DNA from: Lingula anatina
Taxonomy: Eukaryota; Brachiopoda; Lingulata; Lingulida; Lingulidae
Assembly (NCBI RefSeq): GCF_001039355.2
Contig: NW_019774670.1
Coordinates: forward strand, 391,695 to 455,694
Reading direction: 5' to 3'
DNA length: 64,000 nucleotides
Shown here piece after piece: positions 1-11,455 of the stretch. Position numbers and translations under genes: made by a program. The first letter of the stretch is position 1. Each line of letters begins with the position of its first letter. A model generated the notes under the pieces. That model was not told where the DNA came from, did not search any database, and saw nothing but the letters and a program-made list of their open reading frames with translations.

Positions 1-205
1 AGCTACTGTGCTGGTAGGTACACATGTATGCTAGTACCTGTTATACAACGAGTTATTTCAATGACAGTATCCTCTCTCAGTAGCTACTGTGCTGGTAGGT
101 ACACATGTATGCTACTAGTACCTGTTATACAACGAGTTATTTCAATGACAGTATCCTCTCTCAGTAGCTACTGTGCTGGTAGGTACACATGTATGCTAGT
201 ACCTG
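1..205. repeat. Tandem repeat, 81-84 bp unit, about 2.4 copies
   Basis: The block beginning AGCTACTGTGCTGGTAGG recurs at 1, 82 and 166, so the units are 81 and 84 bp (one has an extra CTA). The small open frame through this block exists only because the unit length is close to a multiple of three. The array continues off the left edge of the window and ends just before a TTAA-flanked transposon. Confidence 0.85.
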
Positions 206-211
206 CTTTAA

Positions 212-1245
212 CCCTCAAGAGACCAAGCTATTTTACTGACTGAAATGACCAAGTGGGGTCATCTATGACCCCATTGTGCTCAGTACAGGGATCCTTATTA
301 TAAAAGGCTGTTGAGGCTTTATCACACCCATACTACTCCCAGGATTTAAGACAAGTATTTTATAATGATCTAATGTAATAAGTATTTGGTAATAACATTT
401 TTATTGCATGAAATAACCAAGCACAGATTTTAAGAACAACATTACACCGGTATTTAGACAATCCTTGTCAGTTTCCACTTGCAGAAATATTTCTCTTTTT
501 ATTTGCCACACTAAATGAAAAAAGTACATTACAAAATTACTTTGAATAAAAATATTTTGATTTATGTTGAGATAGCATCCTGCTAACTTCAATAAGAATA
601 ATTAACAGACTTGCTGAGTAGGGAATACCGGAATGCTGGTAAGGAAGTCATACTACTCAGAACACATTCAATCAACCTACATGTATGTTACTACCACGGC
701 TGTGTATAAAACAAAATCCACACAAACAATTTGTTAATATATGTATAATATGATATCGACAGAATTATTTAGATTTCCGAAATACCCGAAAATTGTAACC
801 GTCAAAATGAGAGACCCAGTTATGAGAACAAGTTCCAACAAAGCTACTGAAATTAGATTCAGCGATGCACTATTAGTAACACTTCAAGCACAATCTTCAC
901 AAACCACTTATTTGTGCCTATGTTTTGGGCACACTGGCTGGTTGCATGAAGCACATGCATGTGACAATTTTCTGTCAGTATTGCTTGAGCAAAACATTTG
1001 AATAGAATTTAAAAACTAATATGTAAAAACCAATGCTTCTCTTTGGGGTCATAAATGACCCCACAAGAGTTTTTGATGTATACGCCACACTAATTGGTTG
1101 ATCCCTACAAAATACTGTGAAAGTGTGTAGGATTAGTAGACTGACAAACTCATGCAAGGAAAGAAAATTCAAATAAAAAATAAAGAGATGGCACATTAAA
1201 TCATATGGCTGGGGTCGTAAATGACCCCACTCGGTCACTTGAGGG
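212..1245. mobile_element. piggyBac-like non-autonomous transposon flanked by TTAA
   Basis: The element starts with CCCTCAAGAGACC right after TTAA (208-211). It ends with the reverse complement, GGTCACTTGAGGG, right before TTAA (1246-1249). A second inverted match inside, TGACC(A/G)AGTGGGGTCAT, lies near both ends. TTAA duplication and termini starting with CCC are the hallmarks of the piggyBac superfamily. The interior (about 1.03 kb) has one open frame of 86 codons at 741-1001 (+) that I do not recognise, and nothing like a transposase. The right end of the same element recurs at 4697-4775 and 47951-48028. The latter sits at a TTAA whose empty counterpart is at 45490. Confidence 0.75.
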
Positions 1246-1389
1246 TTAAACACATATGACATGGTTACTTGGATATTGAAAAAGGCCGGAACACATGGGA
1301 CATCAGTAGAATTGAGAAAAAAATGTGTGTAATCGTAAATCATAATTTTCAACAACATTTTCTATTATAACATGTGCAGGTAACTCAAG

Positions 1390-1827
1390 TCACCTTGTTA
1401 AGATAATGGCACACAGAGAGCCGGTTGCCCGCCATTTCTTAAAAAGGGAAATCCCCGCCCTAATGTTGTAGATTGATAATTTTCTGGCCAATAGATGTGT
1501 TTGTAACATTACATCCCAGACACATTTCCTGGCACATGTACCGTAGGTATGTGATTTTTTACTGGTCACAAATCCTCGAGCATCATCAAATCCCTTTAAC
1601 CGTTTAACCCTGCAGGCAAACATGCAGCAGTTTATCAGAGGAAGGATGCGACAGTTGCTAAGGATCATATTTGCCTTATGTGAGAACGTTTGAGATAACG
1701 GACATAAATGCAGAGAGTCAAAAGAGTGAGTGTTATTTAAACTGTATTTACTCGTCCACACAGAGCACTTGTACTCGCTGATTACTTTCAGTAACAAAGC
1801 AACAACTGCAGCTATCAGAATAACCAA
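1390..1827 (-). other. Unassigned open frame in otherwise featureless stretch 1250-2011
   Basis: A 145-codon open frame on the minus strand begins with a hydrophobic stretch (MVILIAAVVALLLKV) and then a Cys-containing tail. I see no family motif. The open frame is long for such AT-rich DNA, but it has no visible promoter, splice partner or polyadenylation signal. It may be an exon or chance. Nothing else in 1250-2011 is recognisable. Confidence 0.15.
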
Positions 1828-2087
1828 ATGTAAGCCATATAGACAATCTGCTGGCTGTCATTCCTCGCTGAATCAGCGGCCTACTGGTCCTACAATAAAT
1901 CTGAACCAGCTACAACAAATACTTCGATGGTGTCACTTGGATATCGGCCGTGCCTGTTTTGGCAGTTATTAGTCGCTCCCTTCTGGTAAGTAAAATTCGC
2001 CTCTGACATAATTAACACCTTTCTATTTTGCGGTGGGATAGAAATCGGTTTTATATCCTGTTTCACCTATATTATTGGATCATTGAT

Positions 2088-2245
2088 CAGTGACGGATTT
2101 AGGGTATGCCAGAGGGATCCTGTCCCTCCCTCCCGATTTCTGAAATTAATCACAACAATGGTCCCCTCTTGAAATGAACCAAGGGGGGGGGGGGTCGCCT
2201 TTACATCCCCGGAACCCCCTTCAAATAATCCTGGATCCACCCCTG
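2088..2245. mobile_element. Small hAT-like MITE nested in the TTAA element
   Basis: The right end reads CCTGGATCCACCCCTG and the left end CAGTGACGGATTTAGGG, which are imperfect inverted repeats of the form CAG-GGG-GGATCCAGG. A G-run and GGAACCCCCTTCAAA lie inside. The flanks (CATTGAT and ATTAATGA) are only roughly similar, so the target duplication is not clear. Short elements with this terminus are common in marine invertebrate genomes; assignment to hAT is inference. Confidence 0.45.
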
Positions 2246-2504
2246 ATTAATGATGGAAAATGCTAAAATAATGTCTCAATTGTGGCGTGCTTAGACCCCG
2301 TATTTTGGAAGGAAACGGAAGTGCGCGGATAACGTTGCGTGAGGTAAAACAAATACCAGACACAATATGGGTATCTAAAATGACGAAAGTGTGTAATAAA
2401 ATGAATATCAGCGATAAAATGTCTAATATTATTCATATTGTTGACCTTTTTACGAGATTTTAAATATAAATGTTGTTCAAATCGTTAAATACTCATTAAC
2501 AGCT

Positions 2505-2720
2505 TCATTGAATCGGATTATGAAACAAAACGAGGGGCAGAAAGGCACTGTGACGTGGGAGTATTTGAAGCAATTTGTAGTCATATAGTAATTGGAATTG
2601 TTTTATAAGAGTATTAATTTCAGTCATTGTTTTTTCTTCAAGACTATGCTTCACAAGAGTGTCCTCCAACATAACGAAAGTCAGTTTGTCACTGCTTTCT
2701 AGGACTTTACCTCTCGCCCT
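2505..2720 (-). other. Candidate terminal exon (unrecognised protein)
   Basis: On the minus strand an 18-base T run followed by CAG makes a strong 3' splice site. It is followed in phase 0 by 71 open codons beginning RARGKVLESSDKLTFVMLED and ending FHNPIQ-stop. The composition (mixed charged and amphipathic residues) looks more protein-like than the surrounding AT-rich sequence. I do not recognise the family, and no upstream exon is visible in the window. It could be a remnant of the transposon's own gene or chance. Confidence 0.22.
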
Positions 2721-4629
2721 CTGAAAAAAAAAAAAAAAAAGATCGCACCCATAATTTTGTCTAGATTTCCGTAGGGTTAATTCTTGAAGCCCACTCAAAA
2801 AATTATCAAACCTTTGATGTAACTTGATTCAACCTCACTGCTGTCTGTAAATACCAGCACAAATTTAATACAGTTTTCGTAAGGGGAAACCCTCAGTCGC
2901 TCATGATGGGGCAGTAGTCGACTAGATCTGCCTCATCAGATTGACTTAGGGACAGCTTTCCATGCACACCTCCCTTCAGAAAACATATTGCAATTCACTG
3001 CCACATTTCAATTTCAGTGTTATTGTTCACTATGTCAGCTCAGCGTAGCATGGACTGCATGTACATCGTGTGTACAAAGAAATAATTTTGGGTGACTATA
3101 TTTAGAGGGCGCACATCGCAACCAACCGCTTATCGCAGGCAATACAAATACTGATATCGATTACCGTCATCACAACCTCAAAGCTATTTCTGCTGGCAAA
3201 AATAGAAATTAAAACTAAGATGTATCTTTGAGAGTTCTGTTGACAACTGAGTTATCTCTGTCTGATACACAGTTGTCTAACATATTCTCTTTTGTTGTTC
3301 TAAACTAAGGTTTTGATTGTAATGGTATAGGTCCTATACATACATGTATATTCTTCCATAATACACCACCGTACCATTCCACTATAGTTCTGCCTAAGTA
3401 ACTATAGATGGGAGACATCTTCAGAGAATCCCATTTATGTAACCATCTATGTTACTCAGTGATTACTGCATGGAGAAATTGTATGCAGGTGTCACACTGT
3501 CCCGAAATTGTTACAGAATGGACACACGATAAATAAAAACTTCAAATAGGGTTCTGGTTGTGAAAAAATCAAAGAAAAGAAAAGGCACCACAAGCCGTTG
3601 ACAAAAACATGTAATTCATTCAATGATAATTATAACATTCTGTTATATGCATGTATAAAATACAATACAAAATGTTAAACAATAAAAAGATAAAAACGGA
3701 GAATTTGGTCAGATGACCGAATGTAATACAAAGGAACATATTTCAAAATATGAAAGCTATAGGGAAATATATATCGCCGTCTTTACCCTCCAAATAACAA
3801 ATAAATAATAAATAAATAAATGAATAAACAATTACAAATACAGAAATGGCACGTTCAGCCGACGCTGAGGTTTCGTGCATTTTGTGCATGATAGCAAGTT
3901 TTCGTCCAAAAATGGGTTAAGTTCTCAAAGAAAAGAAACCTGCTTGTCAGTAGAACAGATAAAGACATGATTCATGATGCTAATGTCACATCACCATAAC
4001 ACGATATCAGTTGATTATATTGACTTACTGTCAGAAAAATCCTCTCTGTTGAGCTCGGCAGCTGTATATAGTATCACTAATCGTACACCCTTTACTGCGT
4101 CCTTGCCAAACATATTTGATTAAATTGCATTTCTTGTGAATATAATATGTAACGTTCACAGGGACTGATATCTATGATCCATCCCTTCTGTAAACTGTTG
4201 CATCCTGTACGTGTTTTTAGCAACGAAAAAAAAAAACACGCTTACATTCCGCCCAATATGTCGTGAAAGTCATTGGAAACATAAACAATTCTGTTTGTCA
4301 AAGTTCTCCTTTACCTGAACACCCACGAACACCGTTTTAACACCAATATAATGACACCATTTAGTACTCCAAAACACTGTCGGCAATATTTCTTAAATTT
4401 TCATTTCGGATATTATTGTTGCTAAAGCAAAATAGTGTCTTTGTTTACAGAAGATCTGTAAATAAAGGATCGTAACTCCATAACAAAAGGATTAACCAAA
4501 ATGTCGGCAAGCAATTGTAGCCCACTGACTCGTGGTCAGCTATGCCAATTTTTGTGATAAAATCTTATTTGTGGATAAAAGTATGTCCCAAACCGATTTC
4601 TATCCCACCGCAAAAAAGAAAGGTGTTAA

Positions 4630-4775
4630 ATTATAAAACTCTGAGCTGATTGCAACGAGAACTATAACGTCGATATTTTGTATTTTCGAGGGCATNATTC
4701 GAATAAAAAATAAAGAGATGGCACATTAAATCATATGGCTGGGGTCGTAAAATGCCCCACTCGGTCACTTGAGGG
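4630..4775. mobile_element. Sequence seam (N at 4696) followed by right end of the piggyBac-like element
   Basis: The bases from 4630 to 4695 are unassigned. After the single N, 4697-4775 repeats the terminal 80 bp of the element at 212-1245 (AAAGAGATGGCACATTAAAT, GGGGTCGTAAAATGCCCC, CACTTGAGGG). The expected TTAA is degenerate here (GATAAA). The N is probably a contig join. Confidence 0.6.
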
Positions 4776-5746
4776 ATAAACACGCATGGTAGTATTTCGT
4801 GATATATTGTGACTGGTGTACTCGGAAGCAATATGGGAAGTACCTTTTTGGTATTTGTTGATTTTGTGACTCGGATCTTGGCTGACGACGGAGTATGTCA
4901 AAACTGAACCAAGGCAGCTTTTTTAAAACGTGCCAAAACAAAACGTATGCGTAATTATTACATTTTGGAAAAAAATATTTTGCTTTAAAATATTTGTAAA
5001 GGTAGTGATGGCTAAATAGTACACACGTGAAATGAATTATCACTGTGGTTTTAATTACCAAGTATCGTCAGATTGTCCAAATTAATTCCCTTGATTTGTC
5101 AGTGCTTGTGCTTATCAAATTCAGTAAAGGTAAAACATATTTTTTTTAATTAAAAAAATTGAGCCTCACGGTAGTAACAACAGGTATAATCCTGCACTTA
5201 ACCTGTGTTTGGTTTAATAAGAAGTGTCTTTAGTATGTAGAAAAGACCAGTAGATTACATGTCACTGCTAAATAATGGATGTGAAGGTTGTGGACATAAC
5301 GCACTTATGAGCCACAAGGCATACTGCTTCGTGAGTCTGACTGATAAGAACAAATAATCTTCGTGCGCGCGCCTTTCGAATCTTTCTCTCTCTCTCTCAC
5401 TCACTGTCTCTCTCACACACACTGTTGCTCATTAACATAAACATAAATTAATTTAATCGTGTACAGTCTTAATGAGATCATTTGTAAGTTAACACTAGTA
5501 GTGGCTAGCTGCGGGACTGGGCGTAATGAAATTATCGTTTAAATATTTTATTTTTTTACTCATAACGATGCCCTGATTTTAATAATTTTGGTATCGTGTT
5601 TTACATTCAATTTTACCAAAGGACCTGTTTCTCTCTCTCTCACTCTCTTTTTAAGCCCCATCTTTCTCTCTCATTCAACTTCCATCTCTCTCTCTCTTCT
5701 CTCTCTCTCTCTTTTTCAACCCCATCTCTCTCTCTGTCTCTCTCTG

Positions 5747-5777
<31 letters not shown>

Positions 5778-5830
5778 GTATGCATGTCGATATTTCGTTT
5801 CTTTTTTTTTACTTCTTGGATTCATATGTG
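4776..5830. repeat. Repeat-unit copy: single 48-bp minisatellite unit, relic promoter, CT tract
   Basis: This stretch matches 34310-35270, 39930-40870 and 54830-55880. It holds one minisatellite unit (4785-4832) and a minus-strand promoter relic at 4893-4930, in which the TATA box has become TTTTAAAA. There is no first exon where one would be expected. A long (CT)n tract occupies 5383-5780. Open frames over the CT tract in all frames are low-complexity artefacts. Confidence 0.6.
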
Positions 5831-6380
5831 TTGCACACAGCCGCTGGGATAGAAATGGTTATTTGCACAGGCACATATTATTTACAATAAAACTTGCAAT
5901 AAAGCAATTTGGCTTGTGGTTTAATTCGTGATTTATTCGTGATTAATATATGATTTCGTGGTGAAAAAATAGAGAAATGAAAATAACACAATTAGCCACT
6001 TTAATATAAAGATAAATTAATAAATTTAACAATTACACTCATAAACAAATGATTACATAAATAATTACGTAAATTTAAGTTGTACATGTAAATTATTATG
6101 AACAAATGTGAATACCTACTCAATATTAACCTATCCCCTGGCTATATTCAAACTCAAAGGCTAGACGCCTTGGTCACTTTGTCAAAAGCACTGGATTCTC
6201 TGGACGAATAGCTAAAACACGCAGCCTACAGTATATACAGAAAAATGCAGTAAACAGTATTCAAGTTATTGGCCAATGGAGAGCCCATTCTCTCTATCAC
6301 ATGATCTGTGGATAACTTGTCAAAACAATTATAAACATGTGGTGAAAGAACGCACCCATCGCCGCATGCGTAACGATAAG
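5831..6380. other. About 550-bp insertion absent from the homologous unit copies
   Basis: Homologous units go directly from GGATTCATATGT to AGCAGGTGCACTACTTCG (35255-35290; 40858-40900). Here about 550 bp lie between them, starting with ATTCGTGATTTATTCGTG duplications. No clear inverted repeats or coding sequence are visible, so its nature is unknown. Confidence 0.35.
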
Positions 6381-6498
6381 CAAAATAGCAGGTGCACTAC
6401 TTCGTCGTTTTCTTAATATTAACAACGTTGGCTGACTTTTTCTAAAGTTATAAATCAATTCCATACCTTACGTATTACGTCTGATTATTAGAACATTA

Positions 6499-9400
6499 AT
6501 AGTCGAGTAGCCAGAGTAACCCTGCAATTTTTTTCCTGTAAACTTTTTTTTGCTGAAATGCTTTCTTCAGGTCGAGAGAAGCAAAATTAGCTTGGTTGCT
6601 ACTTCCGAGACATTGAGCAATTTTCAATATGGCCGTCAATTTATGAGGAAAAATAGAAAAACTACCAGAAGTCGCCAGGTATACTTTATTAAGGGCTTCT
6701 TTGAACGTTAATCCTATAAGAAGAGCACAGCAGGACTGGTGGATACACTTAAGCGCGTAATTTTAGCAAAAAATCAAATTGGCCGTCAAAACATAGGACA
6801 GAATGTAAAAAAAGATGCAAAAAATGTCCATTTTTCTGCATATTTAGTCTTGTAAAAACTATTTTCGCCACTTATATTTATTTTTATTATGATATTTTGT
6901 TAGCCATGGTCCCAAACTCTGAGAAAAAGGCCTTTTTTGACGTTTTACAAACGGTGGCTGACGGTGTCAGCTCCCGGAATTTCATTTGCACTCCAACGAG
7001 CCCCACAGTCGAAGATTGCTATGTCATATCTTGCAAACTTTTAAAAAGAAATTATATCACCTGAGCTTGAAAACTGAGAAAATACAACTAAACTTGGGTT
7101 TCTTTGCCAGTTGATACGTTTAGGACATTGATCAGTTTTCACAGAACAAGACGGCCGTCAATTTGTTATATGAATATAGCAAGAGCATTATGTTCGTATC
7201 AATATGTATATTCTTCACACCATGGTTCATCATTGGATATTTATGTAAACATTCTTATAAATTGCAATCACTTATTACATCTCAGCAAGTCATTTGAATT
7301 TAAAAAAAAAAACAAAAATGGCCTCCAAAACGTAATGGAAAGAACTAAAAGAGCTGTACATCCACAAGTCCTTTAACTGAAAAAGACGTTTAATAAACCA
7401 AATACAAATATACACAATGACAAATTTATACCTGCAGTAAAGACAGGATGCACAATTAAACAGATTCTTTGGATAAATAAAACAACAACGAAAAGCAATA
7501 TGTCCGTCAATACTACTCTATGATTAAAGAAAGCATTAAATGCGGATATCTCAGTCATTACGTGGCAATTAATCAAATCGATTTTCTTAATACTACATCA
7601 ATTTCTTGACAAGTCTTGGGCATAAGCTTATTTTAGACTTCGTCATATTCTTTATCTAACTGTTCTTCATTGTCAATGTCTAATGGATTAGTAAAATGCC
7701 CACAACATGAAATTCCTCCCTCGCACTTGCAGTAGTCTGTGCATGAGAGACCTGAGTTATTGCAACTGCATCGTGCACCACTGCAAGCCTTGGCGCCTAC
7801 TACAGCACAGCTGCAGCTGACCACATCGAGCAGCACTTGAGGAGCCACTGGTGCCGATGAAATGGTTGGGACGATGGTTGATCCATCAATGGTCCAACCA
7901 AAGTTTGAAATGTTTCGAGTTTCTTCAGGTGGGTCACGTTTGTCTGCAGCCTTCCACAGTGACATCTGTAGATGAACTCGAAGCACACGCAGCTGCAAGA
8001 TTTCATCAGTCGGTGACAGTTTCCTAAGAAGCGGAGGTTTTATTCGACAGCGAAAGAAGCGAGCACAGGCCTCATTTAATGTTGTACATTCCGCCTGTCC
8101 GTATAGGGGTAAAAGGAAAGCATCGGCTGCCATCTTAAGCTCAGCGTGGGTAACACCAGGCTCTCCGAGTACTTGAACCTGTCCTGGTATATCTATCTCT
8201 AGCAGCTTCAGAGCCGACTGCTTTCCTTTTCCAAAGGGGTATGATACTGTATCACAGCTTGACAGTGCGTGGACACCTTGTAACTGGCTGCATTTCCTTG
8301 GCCCTAACTGCATGCTCTACAGTAGCATTTATGTCAAGGACATCACAACTTTACTTTTCCATTTGAATCGTAGCATCTATCTTCATCTTTGATGTCCAAT
8401 AGACCAAGAGGACAAAGACATCTGTGTCATCACTAAGGATGCGTATTGTCTCGGCGCCATCCGCCATTGCCTTCAACATATAACTGGAGAGGGTGACATC
8501 TGTCTCAACATGGGTTACTGCACAGTCAATCTTATTCACGAGCTGTATGTTGTGTGGAAGGCGATATGTACAGAGGATGTTGTTGAGGAGACTCTTGTTC
8601 TTCGTATTGTGAAGAATGGTTTCGCGGCAAGGAAGGCTGGTGTTGGAAGTAATCCAGAGTTCTTTGGCGCTTCCTCGTCTCATACGCTCGTGTTCCTTAG
8701 GGCTACGAGTTTCTTCATCGTACCTGTCAAACAGCACGACTTTCCTTGAATCTTCGGGGTAGTGGGATTGACGAGCGCCAAAACTTGCGGCTAAGTCGCC
8801 TGCAGTCCCGCCGACGTGGTAAAGCAACTACCCGGCTTCAACCAGCACAACATCTGGAGCAGGCGGGGTTGTGCCTAGGATTCCGAGGCACCTGACGAGC
8901 ACTGACTTATTGCCCTTTCTCAAGCAGCCATACTCATCGATCAGGGCAGGAGGAACAAGTCTTAGCTGTGACAGACTGGCACCCAAGTAGCTTTAACAGG
9001 CTAGTTGTCAAGGCAACACGCTGTCTCTCAAGCAAATGTAATTTACATGTTCTTCTCCTCACAGGCCATTTGAGTAAAATTAGAAACACCTCCTAGGATT
9101 GGATTATTCTTATCCATATTGAAAAGGTTAAAATCACAAAAATAAATGTTAACATAATCATTATAAAAACTAAAAACAATAAGGTTAGTATATTAATAAT
9201 AATTCAATTTATTTATAATTAATTTTACCCCTCCCCCTCTCATTAGCGCCTAAATTGCAAATTAAAATTTTGGAGTCCCTGTATCACAAATACTGGGGAA
9301 ATCCCTGCTGGCCATTGATAATTATTTTTTCAGATTGAGCCTGTATAAAAAAGAAAGAGATAATTTATGAAACGGTCAATCCTACGTGTTGCCGCACTTT

Positions 9401-10296
9401 GTGGAGTCTTAGTATAACTGTACCTTACCAGTACACCTCGTCATAACCTTTTCCAGCATGCTGTAGCGGTAATTTTGTCCTTTTTAATGAATTTAACGTA
9501 TAGTGGTCCTATCTGTAATCCTATAAAACAGTCTTGAAAGGATCAACATTGATTTAAACCTATCTGAAGTGCAGAACACAGTGCAATTTGGACCCAACAC
9601 ATTGCTTTTCTACATAATTATTTGACGGCCATTTTGGATTTTGAAAATTGATCTATGTCTATGAAGTAGTAACTGGAAGAAAACCTAACTAAACTGGCTT
9701 ATGTAGCCTCAAAGAGTTTAGTTCTTCAAAAAAAAAAAGAAAGCAGGGAATAGCATAGAAGGTTTCGACTATGAAGCCCGTGGGAGTGGCAACAGACTCT
9801 TGGGGGCTGATAACCTTACCCATCCATTTGTGGAATGACAAAATAGTTTATTCTGAGAGCTTAAGTTTACGGCTAACGAAATATTATCATGAAAATAATT
9901 GTAAATGGCGAAAATAGTTTTTACAAGACTAAATATGAAGAAAAACGGACAATTTTTGCATCTTTTTTTACGTTATGCCATATGTTTTGACGGCCATTTT
10001 GATGTTTTGCTAAAAGTTACGCACTTAAGTGTATCTAACATTCCTGCTGTGCTCTTCTGATAGGATTAACGTTCAAAGAAGCCTTTAATAAAGTATACCT
10101 GGCGATTTCTGTTCGTTTTTCTATTTTTCCTCATAAATTGACGGCCATATTGAAAAATGCTCAATGTCTCGGAAGTAGCAACCAAGCTAATTTTGCTTCT
10201 CTCGACCTAAAGAATGCGTTTCAGCAAAAAAAGTTTACAGGAAAGAACACTGCAAGGTTCGACTATTGGGCCTATGGGAGTGGCGACTAGACTATA
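6499..10296. mobile_element. 3.8-kb DNA transposon with long inverted repeats
   Basis: The left arm (6499 to about 6870) and right arm (about 9900-10296) are inverted copies of each other. Both carry AGGTCGAGAGAAGCAAAATT, TTCAATATGGCCGTCAATTT and GAACGTTAATCCTAT-type blocks. Weaker inverted similarity continues inward to about 7160 and 9590. The motif TGGCCGTCAA recurs near 6622, 6780, 7151 and 7502, and inverted near 9624, 9988 and 10140, like subterminal transposase-binding repeats. The flanks join as the unbroken sequence seen at 35395 and 40990 (AGAACATTGACAATAAAAAT), so the insertion site is visible. The target duplication is unclear (perhaps AT-rich, 2-4 bp). It carries the decayed gene at 7633-8992. 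Confidence 0.75.
7633..8992 (-). pseudogene. Transposon-borne PIN-like nuclease-fold / CXC (tesmin/TSO1-like) protein, decayed
   Basis: The reading direction is minus. Recognisable parts in order are: an N-terminal segment (LPPALIDEYGCLRKGNKSVL), a phrase ending PPAPDVVLVEAG, LLYHVGGTAGDLAASFG, VLFDRYDEE, CRETILHNTKNKSLL, and IRILSDDTDVFVLLVYW with clustered Asp residues as in PIN-like/FEN-type folds. Then come KCSQLQGVHALSSCDT, LPLYGQ, VHLQMSLWKAADKRDPP, and a C-terminal cysteine-rich CXC block with spaced CSC, CSGARCSC, CTDYCKC. This architecture is a repetitive protein family in cnidarian and mollusc genomes. It is broken by an in-frame TAG at 8828-8830, an in-frame TAA at 8351-8353 and a frameshift near 8310, and the start is not identifiable. 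It lies centrally in the long-inverted-repeat element, so it is likely the element's own gene. Its biochemical role is not established from the sequence. Confidence 0.72.
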
Positions 10297-10523
10297 CCAA
10301 TAAAAATAACATTTACATTTCCTGTACTGTTAACATGAAGCTTCGTTATACTTAGGGGAATTTCTAATGAGTCAGAGTGATATTAAATGCAGACAAGACC
10401 GTCACCCTTTTCCCTTACTGAGACAACAGGCGACGTTTAATTAACATAACATGTATATTTTTACAGGGACCAAAATCAATGAAATTCTATTCATTAAAGA
10501 AATAATGGAAATGTCAGTCCTCT

Positions 10524-10558
<35 letters not shown>

Positions 10559-10903
10559 ACGTGTGTGTGTATTTTGCGAGGGTTCATAATCTATTAAAAG
10601 CAGCTAACGTCCTTTTCCGCAGAGGAATCATTTAATTAACTTGTCACCAGCAGACTGAGTAGAGCAGACTGTCCTAAAAGCAGCTACAAGTGCAATTGTT
10701 TTCCACATACGAATATGTACGTTTCATGAATGAATTGAAATCTGCATGTACCAAGTTAACTGTAGCATGTGGCTATGAAGAAAGTGTCCCTTTTGTTTGT
10801 TTGGTTTTTATTGTTATCTTATATGCTTGGAATGAGGATTACATAAGGCACCGGTTTTTAAAAGACTATTTTCTTGCTGACAGTATGACCGTTTTTACGT
10901 CCA

Positions 10904-10941
<38 letters not shown>

Positions 10942-11455
10942 AGCTTTCGGAGGCGTTTAATACGGCTACAGTTTTACCACTCTTTTCCATCCTATCACGT
11001 ACCACCTGGAAGCTTACAAGTACAATGTCATATAATTGACGCCAAGTTACGTCTGTTATCTTCCATAGTACCTCCAATAAACAAAGTCTTTCCATCTTAC
11101 TCCAATCATGTTTTATCTAATGAAATACTGTACTCGTAAAAATTGTCTTGTCCTGACTTAAGTGACTTGCCAACTTTGTGATAAAAAGACAGACAATATA
11201 TATCTTTTCGTTATTTTCATTGGCTATTGTATTCTTCTTTGACAGCATTTTAGTTGACGTAAGGCGTCGTTTAAGCACATTTTCCTTCCCAATCAAAATT
11301 TCTTTGAAATTCGTAGAACTGAATGTCATAAATAATCGTCATACTTTTTACTAGCTATATACCGGTTGTTACGAAAATTAAGTTGGCGAAACCGGATTAT
11401 ACACGTACTAGGTAAAAAAGATCGTAAATTATATGACACAATAAAAATGTCAACA
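10297..11455. repeat. Diverged microsatellite repeat unit
   Basis: This is homologous to 35395-36400, 41000-42010 and 55990-57990. It contains (CT)n at 10523-10556, (GA)n at 10911-10939 and the shared anchors GCGAGGGTTCATAATCTA and CACGTACCACCTGGAAGC. No gene is visible. Open frames here run through the (GA)n tract and are not supported. Confidence 0.6.

Larger units (their letters stand above)
2016..4625. mobile_element. TTAA-flanked element with about 40-bp terminal inverted repeats
   Basis: The left end reads CACCTTTCTATTTTGCGGTG after TTAA (2012-2015). The right end is its inverted counterpart (CACCGCAAAAAAGAAAGGTG in + orientation includes the terminal bases) before TTAA (4626-4629). 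The match continues inward as GGGATAGAAATCGGTTT on both arms. TTAA target duplication suggests a piggyBac-type mechanism. The 2.6-kb interior contains a small nested MITE (2088-2245), one candidate exon (2505-2720) and no recognisable transposase. The stretch 2800-4580 shows only AT-rich sequence with A-runs around 3780-3840. Confidence 0.65.

Noticed and set aside
28-243. 71-codon open frame at the left edge
   Set aside because: It follows an 81-84 bp tandem repeat and runs into a transposon end.
5588-5931. Ser/Leu-rich and Arg/Glu-rich open frames
   Set aside because: Translations of (CT)n/(GA)n microsatellites in all frames.
8510-8749. 79-codon plus-strand open frame
   Set aside because: Antisense shadow of the PIN-like pseudogene.
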